This document shows positions 24,670-32,500 of a stretch of DNA of 32,500 nucleotides, piece by piece. Source of the stretch: Sulfuritalea sp. (GTDB lineage: Bacteria; Pseudomonadota; Gammaproteobacteria; Burkholderiales; Rhodocyclaceae); assembly GCA_023229545.1 (NCBI GenBank), contig JALNZB010000023.1, forward strand, positions 1-32,500. Reading direction: 5' to 3'. The notes below the pieces were generated by a model. It was not told where the DNA came from. It saw only the letters and a list, made by a program, of their open reading frames with translations, and did not search any database. How positions within the stretch are numbered: position 1 is the first letter of the stretch; the number at the start of each line of letters is the position of its first letter. The translations under genes and the position numbers were made by a program.

Positions 24670-24686
24670 CCCGGATAGTGTCCGGG
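24670..24686. terminator. Possible bidirectional terminator between convergent genes
   Basis: CCCGGA and TCCGGG pair perfectly around TAGTG in the 33-bp gap between the unknown gene and the protease gene on the opposite strand. T runs are short on both sides. Confidence 0.4.
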
Positions 24687-24697
24687 TAGTTCCCGTC

Positions 24698-25372
24698 CTA
24701 TTTGCCGTTGGCCTTTCTGCATCTTTCTATATCGCAGGCGGTGGGAAGGGTGTGCCGATATTCCGTTACCCTGACGGTGTCTTGCGGATAACGTTTGTAG
24801 CATTTCTGTCCCTTGCCGTCGTGATAGTAGGACAGGACATCGACGCAGCGCCTTGAATGCGCCAGCAAGCCAAAGACATGACCCATCTCATGCGAAATGG
24901 TCATTTGCAGAGTCTCCCGTGCATCGTGGCCTGGATTCATGGAATTGAGAAGGTCAAACGCCTTCGTACTCAACGAGATTGTCCGTTGGCCGAGATTGGC
25001 CAATCCAAAATTGCCGCGACTCTCCACCTCATCCCACCGCACCCAGATCACGCCGGGAGCAGCACTTGCCGCTTCGGTGCGATGAAGCAGTTTGCTCGGC
25101 ACGCCACATTGCGACCAGGCCATGGCGGCTTTGGAAACCATCTGCGCAACGACCGATTCAGGGAACCGGGAAGGGGCATTGGTCGGGTTGTAGGCAAAAA
25201 CCAGTTCGGCGCCAATGGCGGGACGATCCTTGCCGTCGTTCCATGTCGCGATCTCGCCGCTTCGGCACTCGGATATTTCCTGTGTCCGAACCGATTCAAA
25301 TGCCATGGCGACGCATGCGTGGCCGATAAGGCAGGAAAAAATTGCCAACGTCGCCGCAAACCGGAATTTCAT
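24698..25372 (-). CDS. Exported metzincin/matrixin-like zinc protease with atypical active site
   Basis: ATG 25372 is chosen because GAGG lies six bases upstream and a signal peptide follows directly (about residues 1-24, AATLAIFSCLIGHACVAMA); an ATG five codons earlier lacks a site. The 224-aa product has the zinc-binding helix SHEMGHVFGLLAHS (His161, Glu162, His165) of matrixin-like proteases, a preceding beta-rich part (PGVIWVRWDE, RTISLSTKAF) and a later RRCVDVLSYY stretch where the Met-turn is expected. Two oddities: the third His is one position late (HExxHxxGxxxH, His172) and the Met-turn Met is Leu180. It contains several Cys that could form disulfides. Predicted to act in the periplasm or outside the cell; substrate unknown, and activity is uncertain. 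It lies 27 bp after tex and may be cotranscribed. Confidence 0.8.
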   Translation of the reverse strand: MKFRFAATLAIFSCLIGHACVAMAFESVRTQEISECRSGEIATWNDGKDRPAIGAELVFAYNPTNAPSRFPESVVAQMVSKAAMAWSQCGVPSKLLHRTEAASAAPGVIWVRWDEVESRGNFGLANLGQRTISLSTKAFDLLNSMNPGHDARETLQMTISHEMGHVFGLLAHSRRCVDVLSYYHDGKGQKCYKRYPQDTVRVTEYRHTLPTACDIERCRKANGK

Positions 25373-25399
25373 CTGTTTCCTCGGCATGCCGAAGAGCTA

Positions 25400-27709
<2,310 letters not shown>

Positions 27710-27874
27710 GGGCAATGCGGGAATAGCTGGGGTGGCGCACTCTACCGGTACGCGCCTCGCGCATCAAGGGCTATCGCTCAATCCGTCAAACAGCCCTCGA
27801 TGGCTGCGGGCGGTTGCACTACCAGCTTGGAAATGGGAGCCGACGCTCGTGGAAAATCCTGGCGCTGGCGTCGT

Positions 27875-28138
27875 TCAGGCGACCGAGTGACCGAGGCCCT
27901 GCGTCACTGTGTCTTCCGGCATGATCAGTTCAATCCGGTCGCGGTTGACATTCATGAAACTACTGGAAAACAGCTTGCGGCCATTCAAGTCCCAGACCTC
28001 GGCATTGGTGATGGCCATGAAGTTCCGGCATTCCAGAAGGAAGTCCGTCACTCGGGCGCCCGGAAGCAGGTCTATGCTCCCCGTGATCCGATGATTTCCC
28101 GTCAGGACAACAATTTTCGTCTTGGTTTCCGCATTCAT
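27875..28138 (-). CDS. Small DUF6812-like protein (87 aa)
   Basis: ATG 28138 has AGGGG six bases upstream; a longer open frame beyond it has no coding character. The product has the pattern of a small beta-rich family I recognise as DUF6812-like: TGNHRITGSIDLLPGARVTDFL, FMAITNAEVWDLNG and a C-terminal VNRDRIELIMPED. No signal peptide, membrane segment or catalytic motif is seen, so it is probably cytoplasmic. Proteins of this type often sit next to signalling or envelope genes, but no function is established. It is a single gene, divergent from the polyamine transporter operon and upstream of tex on the same strand with a gap of about 165 bp. Confidence 0.7.
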   Translation of the reverse strand: MNAETKTKIVVLTGNHRITGSIDLLPGARVTDFLLECRNFMAITNAEVWDLNGRKLFSSSFMNVNRDRIELIMPEDTVTQGLGHSVA

Positions 28139-28395
28139 CGCATTCCCCTGTCCCGGATAATGGCCTATGTTATTAGTATAGCGGCAATCGGCGGTCGATT
28201 CCATGCTGCCGACCGTCGCACGCGTGTCGACACTGGCCGGCGTCATGTCGAGAACTGAATCGCCGCGCGGTAGTATCCTTTGCCAGGTGTCACGGGCGTA
28301 CGATGGTCGCGATGCTTGTTGCTTGTGCACTGCGCGTCCTGCATCGGGATGGATGGCTCACGCCTCGAATCCTGTCCAAGGAAAGGCTCTGTTCC
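28139..28395. promoter_or_regulatory. Divergent intergenic region between the DUF6812-like gene and potA
   Basis: The 257-bp region must drive both sides. On the minus strand TATACT (28175-28180) is a good -10 for the small gene, with only a poor -35 (TGGAAT, 17 bp upstream). No strong plus-strand promoter for potA stands out by eye. Confidence 0.3.
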
Positions 28396-29481
28396 ATGGC
28401 TCTGCTTGAAATCAGGAACATTACGCGCCGCTTTGCCGGTTTCGAAGCTGTGAAGGACGTCACGCTGTCGATTGCGGCAGGTGAATTCTTCACGCTGCTC
28501 GGCCCCTCGGGTTGCGGCAAAACCACCATCTTGCGCATGATCGCCGGCTTCGACGCTCCCGATGAAGGCGACATCCTGCTCGACGGCCAGTCGCTTGCCG
28601 GCGTGCCACCGGAGAAGCGACCGTTGCACACGGTGTTTCAGAGCTATGCGCTGTTTCCGCACATGACGGTCGCCGGCAATGTCGCCTTTCCTCTGGAAAT
28701 GGCGAACCGGTCGCGCGATGAGATCCGGCGCCGCGTCGCGGAGACGCTGGCGCTGGTGCACCTCACCGACAAGGCGGCGCAGTTTCCGCACGAACTATCC
28801 GGCGGCCAGAAGCAGCGCGTGGCGCTGGCGCGCGGGCTGGTGAACAAGCCGCGCCTGTTGCTGCTTGACGAGCCGCTCGGTGCGCTCGATGCCAAGCTGC
28901 GCGTCGAAATGCAGGTGGAATTGATCGCGCTGCAACGCGAGGTCGGCATCACCTTCGTTTTCGTCACCCACTCGCAGCAGGAAGCGCTGGCGTTGTCGCA
29001 TCGCATCGGCGTGATGCGCGAGGGCCGCATCGAGCAATGCGACGAACCGGACAAGCTGTACACGCTGCCGGCCAACCGCTTCGTCGCCGACTTCGTCGGC
29101 AGGATCAACCTGATGGATGTGGAAGTCGCGGCGTCCTCCAAAGTGCTGTTGAAGCTGAAAGCGGCGGGCCTGGGCGAGATCGCCGCCACCGATCTGCGTC
29201 CCATCGCGGTCGGCGAGCGCGGCGCCTTCGCCTTGCGCCCGGAACTGATCCGCGTCTTCGGCCACCGCGAATCCGCCGACCTCAAGAACCGCTTCGAGGG
29301 CCGCGTCAAGGAACTGCTCTATCTGGGCGACGTCACGCTTTACAAGGTCGAACTGCAAAACGGCTTCATCGTCGAGGCGCTGATGCCCAACGCCGCTTCC
29401 GGCCGCGCCAAGTTCCATGAGGTCGGCGACCCGGTCGCCGTCTGCTGGCGGCAGGACGCCGGCGTGTATCTGCGCAACTGA
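28396..29481 (+). CDS. potA: Polyamine ABC transporter ATPase (PotA/PotG-like)
   Basis: ATG 28396 is preceded by AAGGAAAGG. The 361-aa cytoplasmic ATPase has Walker A GPSGCGKTT (about residues 36-44), Q-loop in VFQSYALFPHMTV, signature LSGGQKQRVALARGL, Walker B LLLLDEPLGALD and switch His in FVFVTHSQQEA. A C-terminal TOBE-like domain (about 240-361) is typical of the PotA/MalK/FbpC group. With the next three genes it forms a complete spermidine/putrescine-type importer in which it powers uptake. PotA and PotG cannot be told apart from sequence alone. It is the first gene of the operon, with 20 bp to potB. Confidence 0.93.
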   Translation: MALLEIRNITRRFAGFEAVKDVTLSIAAGEFFTLLGPSGCGKTTILRMIAGFDAPDEGDILLDGQSLAGVPPEKRPLHTVFQSYALFPHMTVAGNVAFPLEMANRSRDEIRRRVAETLALVHLTDKAAQFPHELSGGQKQRVALARGLVNKPRLLLLDEPLGALDAKLRVEMQVELIALQREVGITFVFVTHSQQEALALSHRIGVMREGRIEQCDEPDKLYTLPANRFVADFVGRINLMDVEVAASSKVLLKLKAAGLGEIAATDLRPIAVGERGAFALRPELIRVFGHRESADLKNRFEGRVKELLYLGDVTLYKVELQNGFIVEALMPNAASGRAKFHEVGDPVAVCWRQDAGVYLRN

Positions 29482-29501
29482 GTGCGTAACTGAACGTGAC
29501 C

Positions 29502-30353
29502 ATGCGCAAACCCGAAGCCATGCCCGCCGCACGCGCCCAGCCTGCCGACCGCTCCAAGTGGGTGGTGACGCTGCCGCCGACCCTGTTTCTGCTTGCCTTC
29601 TTCCTCGCCCCGGCTCTGATCGTCGTTGCCGCCTCGCTGCGCGATCCCGGCGAGTTCGGCGGGCTGGCGCCCTGGCCGGCGCACTCGTTCGACGCCTACC
29701 GCTTCCTCTTTGGCGACATCATCTACCTGGAAATATTCGCCCGCTCCTTCTTCGTCGCCGCATTGACGACGCTGCTCTGCATCGTGCTGGCCTACCCGCT
29801 GGCCTGGCTGATCGCCAGGAGTCCGGCCAGGCGCCGCGACCTGCTGGTGCTGCTGGTGATCCTGCCCTTCGCCAGCAACTTCCTCGTCCGCATCTATGCC
29901 TGGATCATGCTGCTGGGGCCGGCCAACCTGCTCTACACGCCCTTCGCCGTCATTGCAGGCATGGTCTATGTGCATCTGCCGTTCATGATCCTGCCGCTCT
30001 ACACCAATCTCGAAAAGCACGACCCGGCCCTGCTCGAAGCGGCGCAGGACCTGGGCGCTTCCGCCTGGACGTGCTTCTGGCGCATCACTTTCCCGCTTTC
30101 GCTGCCGGGCATCTTCTCGGGGGCGGCACTCGTGTTCATCCCCGTGCTCGGCATGTTCGCGGTGCCTGAACTGCTCGGCGGCACCGGCGACATCCTGATC
30201 GGCAACCTCATCAAGGAGCAGTTCCTCGAAAACCGCGACTGGCCGCTGGGCTCGGCACTGTCGATCATGCTGACGGTCGCGGTATTGGCGCTGGCGGGGT
30301 CAGCCGCCTGGGCCGCGCGCAAGGGACTGCACGGCACCGAGGCCGTCACATGA
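29502..30353 (+). CDS. potB: Polyamine ABC transporter permease (PotB/PotH-like)
   Basis: Start ATG 29502 is used; a GTG two codons earlier is possible and neither has a strong ribosome binding site. The 283-aa inner-membrane protein has six predicted membrane helices, the first at about 27-48 (LPPTLFLLAFFLAPALIVV), and the binding-protein-dependent permease EAA loop (LLEAAQDLGASAWTCFWRITFPLSLPG in the C-terminal half) that contacts the ATPase. It pairs with the next gene to form the channel. Its stop overlaps the potC start by ATGA, so the two permeases are made together. Family assignment is firm, but substrate (spermidine versus putrescine) is not determined. Confidence 0.93.
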   Translation: MRKPEAMPAARAQPADRSKWVVTLPPTLFLLAFFLAPALIVVAASLRDPGEFGGLAPWPAHSFDAYRFLFGDIIYLEIFARSFFVAALTTLLCIVLAYPLAWLIARSPARRRDLLVLLVILPFASNFLVRIYAWIMLLGPANLLYTPFAVIAGMVYVHLPFMILPLYTNLEKHDPALLEAAQDLGASAWTCFWRITFPLSLPGIFSGAALVFIPVLGMFAVPELLGGTGDILIGNLIKEQFLENRDWPLGSALSIMLTVAVLALAGSAAWAARKGLHGTEAVT

Positions 30354-31129
30354 ACAGGCCCGGATTCTGGCTGTGGGCGGCGTCGCTCGCGGTGTATGCC
30401 TTCCTCTACGTGCCGCTGGCGGTGGTGGTGCTGTTCTCGTTCAACGATTCGGTGCTCAATGCCCAATGGGTGGGTTTCACCACGCACTGGTACGCAAAAC
30501 TGTTGCATGACGAGGAGATGCTGCGCGCGGCGGCCAACTCGGTGCTGATCGCCCTGCTGTCCTCGGTCATCTCGACGATCCTCGGCGCCATGGCCGGCCT
30601 GGCCATGCATCGCTACCGTTTTCGCTGGCTGCCCCTGCTGGTGCTGACGCCGGTGGCGATGCCGGAGATACTGCTCGGCGTCTCACTGCTGCTGTTCTTC
30701 CGTCAGGTACTCGACCTCACGCTTGGCTTCATGTCCATCCTGGTCGCCCACATCACCTTCTCCATCGGCTTCGTCGCCGTGATCGTGCGGGCGCGGCTGG
30801 CCGGCATGGACGAGAGCATCTTCGAGGCGGCGCGCGACCTCGGCGCCACGCCCTGGGCGACCTTCCATCGCATCACCCTGCCGCTGATCCTGCCGGCGCT
30901 GGTGGCGGGCTTCCTGATGAGCTTCACGCTCTCCATCGACGACTTCGTCATCACCTTCTTCGTCGCTGGCGTCGGCGTCACCACGCTGCCCTTGCAGATA
31001 TATTCGATGATCAAGGTCGCCGTGACGCCCGAGGTCAATGCCGTCTCCACCCTGCTGATGGCGCTGACGCTGACGTTGATCTTCCTCGCATCGCGCTTTG
31101 CGCCGGACGTCCTCAAGGCAAAGGCATGA
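30350..31129 (+). CDS. potC: Polyamine ABC transporter permease (PotC/PotI-like)
   Basis: ATG 30350 overlaps the potB stop. The 259-aa product has six predicted membrane helices and the EAA loop (FEAARDLGATPWATFHRITLPL), followed by the SFTLSIDDFVITFFVAG segment that is highly typical of PotC/PotI. It is the second inner-membrane channel subunit of the importer. The stop overlaps the start of the binding-protein gene (ATGA). Length and motifs are normal for the family. Confidence 0.94.
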   Translation: MNRPGFWLWAASLAVYAFLYVPLAVVVLFSFNDSVLNAQWVGFTTHWYAKLLHDEEMLRAAANSVLIALLSSVISTILGAMAGLAMHRYRFRWLPLLVLTPVAMPEILLGVSLLLFFRQVLDLTLGFMSILVAHITFSIGFVAVIVRARLAGMDESIFEAARDLGATPWATFHRITLPLILPALVAGFLMSFTLSIDDFVITFFVAGVGVTTLPLQIYSMIKVAVTPEVNAVSTLLMALTLTLIFLASRFAPDVLKAKA

Positions 31130-32181
31130 GGCGCGTGGCGTGGCTGCTGCTGTTTTGCCTGTCCGTGGCGCGCGGAGAAGATGTGCTGCATCTCTACAAC
31201 TGGAACAACTATGTCAGCGACGACACGCTGGCGCGCTTCGAGGCGCAATGCGGGTGCCGCGTCAGGCAGGACTACTATTCCGACAACGAGGAGATGCTCG
31301 CCAAGCTGGAAGCCGGCGCCGTCGGCTACGACATCCTGGTGCCCACCGGCAATGCCGTCGAATCGCTGATCCGTCGCAACGCCCTGCGCGATCTCGACAA
31401 GACGCAACTGCCCCACCTCGGCAACGTCAAGGCCGAATTCCGCCAGCCGTGGTTCGATCCAGCCAATCGCTACTCGGTGCCCTATGCGACGACGGTAACG
31501 CTGATCGGCTACAACATCGAGAAGATGCGGGCCCTCGGCCTGCCGACCGACACCTGGGCGCTGATCTTCGAGCCGCGCCACCTGGAAAAGATCCGGGGCA
31601 AGGTCACGGTGCTCAACAGCCAGCGCGAACTGATGGCCGTAGCGATGAAGTACCTCGGCCATTCGGTGCAGGAGCGGGATGTCGCCAAATGGGAAGAGGC
31701 CAAGCGCCTGATCCTGCGCGCCAAGCCGTACTGGGCGACCTTCTCCAACAGCACCTACATCAAGGACCTTGCCATCGGCAACATCTGGGTCGCCCACGGC
31801 TACTCGAACGACATGTTCCGCGCGCGCGAGGACGCCAGGGCGGCGCGCCGACCGTTCACCATCGGCTTCACCACGCCCAGGGAAGGGGCGGTTCTGGCGG
31901 TGGACAACTTCGTGTTGCACAAGTTTGGCCAGCGGCCGGACCTCGCGCACCGCTTCATCGACTTCATGCTCGAAGGCGGCAACGCCGCCGATGTCTCCAA
32001 CCTGATCGGCGCCGGCAACGCCAATGCTGCCGCCACACCCTTTATCCGGCCCGAGATCGCCGCCGAAACCGGAATATTCCCGCCGCCGCACGTCCTCGCC
32101 CGGCTCGAAATGCTGCGCGACTTCGAGCCGAAAATGCGCCGCGCGCTCTCGCGCATGTGGACCGAAATCAAGGTGCGGTAA
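31126..32181 (+). CDS. potD: Polyamine ABC transporter periplasmic binding protein (PotD/PotF-like)
   Basis: ATG 31126 overlaps the potC stop. The 351-aa product starts with a signal peptide (about residues 1-17, VAWLLLFCLSVARG) and then the typical LHLYNWNNYVSDDTLARFE opening of polyamine-binding proteins. YDILVPTGNAVE, PYATTVTLIGYN and VDNFVLHKFGQRPDLAHRFIDF follow in the usual order. The cleft binds a polyamine in the periplasm and delivers it to PotBC. The Cys at the end of the hydrophobic stretch lacks a good lipobox, so it is probably soluble rather than a lipoprotein. It ends the operon. Exact substrate is not predictable here. Confidence 0.94.
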   Translation: MRRVAWLLLFCLSVARGEDVLHLYNWNNYVSDDTLARFEAQCGCRVRQDYYSDNEEMLAKLEAGAVGYDILVPTGNAVESLIRRNALRDLDKTQLPHLGNVKAEFRQPWFDPANRYSVPYATTVTLIGYNIEKMRALGLPTDTWALIFEPRHLEKIRGKVTVLNSQRELMAVAMKYLGHSVQERDVAKWEEAKRLILRAKPYWATFSNSTYIKDLAIGNIWVAHGYSNDMFRAREDARAARRPFTIGFTTPREGAVLAVDNFVLHKFGQRPDLAHRFIDFMLEGGNAADVSNLIGAGNANAAATPFIRPEIAAETGIFPPPHVLARLEMLRDFEPKMRRALSRMWTEIKVR

Positions 32182-32413
32182 CGCCGGCAATCATCCATGC
32201 GAGGTGCGGCAATCCGTCACGATAGTCGGCGCTGACGGGACGGTGGCAAGGATGGCCGTGAGGATGGCAGATACGCATCCACCGTCGGGGAAACAAGGCC
32301 GGCACAGCCTGTTGTGGCGCGAACGCCGGGCGGCCACCCTACCGGTTTTCCGGTATTCAAAATGCGGTGGGGAGGGTATTCCTGCGGGCGCCGGATCGGC
32401 CTACCTTTCGAGC
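32182..32413. other. Intergenic region after potD
   Basis: No gene is supported. TACCGG-tttt-CCGGTA (32340-32355) is a perfect 6-bp stem hairpin but is not followed by a T run, so it is not a clear terminator for the pot operon. Confidence 0.35.
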
Positions 32414-32500
32414 ATGGAAATGTTCTGCGCCAATGTTCGCTTGCGTTCCGGCAAGTCCTCCGTCGTATTGCCACCGGGTGCTCAGCTCATGATCGATCAA
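32414..32500 (+). CDS. Possible start of a gene cut by the window edge
   Basis: A frame opens at ATG 32414 (second ATG at 32420) and stays open to the last base: 29 codons, beginning MEMFCANVRLRSG. No ribosome binding site precedes it and the piece is too short to recognise. Confidence 0.25.
   Translation, partial: MEMFCANVRLRSGKSSVVLPPGAQLMIDQ

Noticed and set aside
30703..32190. 495-codon minus-strand frame opposite potC and potD
   Set aside because: Antisense shadow of two well-recognised transporter genes.

Overview
The window looks like a GC-rich betaproteobacterium, possibly Rhodocyclales-like. That is an inference from protein style, codon use and gene neighbourhood, because no rRNA or tRNA is present. 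Four blocks are visible. (1) Positions 1-4819, plus strand, are the end of an F-type (MPF_F) conjugation locus: the tail of a TrbC-like gene, a TraN-like N-terminal-type protein, a YiiX/NlpC-P60-like cysteine hydrolase, a full Cys-rich TraN and a small exported protein. The genes overlap by a few bases or lie within a few bases of each other. This block is visibly less GC-rich than the rest and is probably part of an integrative conjugative element or plasmid-derived island. (2) Positions 4913-6681, minus strand, are a type IV AbiE toxin-antitoxin pair with a perfect 8-bp inverted repeat spanning its promoter. A gene-free, AT-richer stretch follows (6682-7083) with a triple 11-bp repeat, and it may be the element/chromosome junction.

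(3) Positions 7084-23952, minus strand, are the most interesting part: a 17-kb chemosensory operon in the order cheR-TPR, double-domain cheW, mcp (CHASE3-like, no HAMP), cheA-REC, cheB, two paralogous soluble REC-sensor-HK-REC-HPT hybrid kinases, and REC-PAS-GGDEF-EAL-REC. Most of the downstream genes overlap (ATGA or TAATG). There is no stand-alone CheY, CheZ or CheD. The layout suggests that signal passes from a CheA array into the N-terminal receivers of two hybrid kinases, through their HPT domains, to a c-di-GMP enzyme. The GGDEF domain of that enzyme has lost several catalytic residues while its EAL domain is intact, so the predicted output is c-di-GMP degradation. The downstream hybrid kinase has a damaged ATP-binding G1 box (DTGIS), which suggests the tandem pair has split its functions.

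(4) Positions 23953-32500 look like ordinary chromosome: a small unknown gene, an atypical exported metzincin-like protease, Tex, a small DUF6812-like protein, and a potABCD-type polyamine ABC transporter operon in which the last three genes overlap by ATGA. The window ends in a possible new reading frame. No rRNA, tRNA, CRISPR array, insertion sequence or integrase gene was found.
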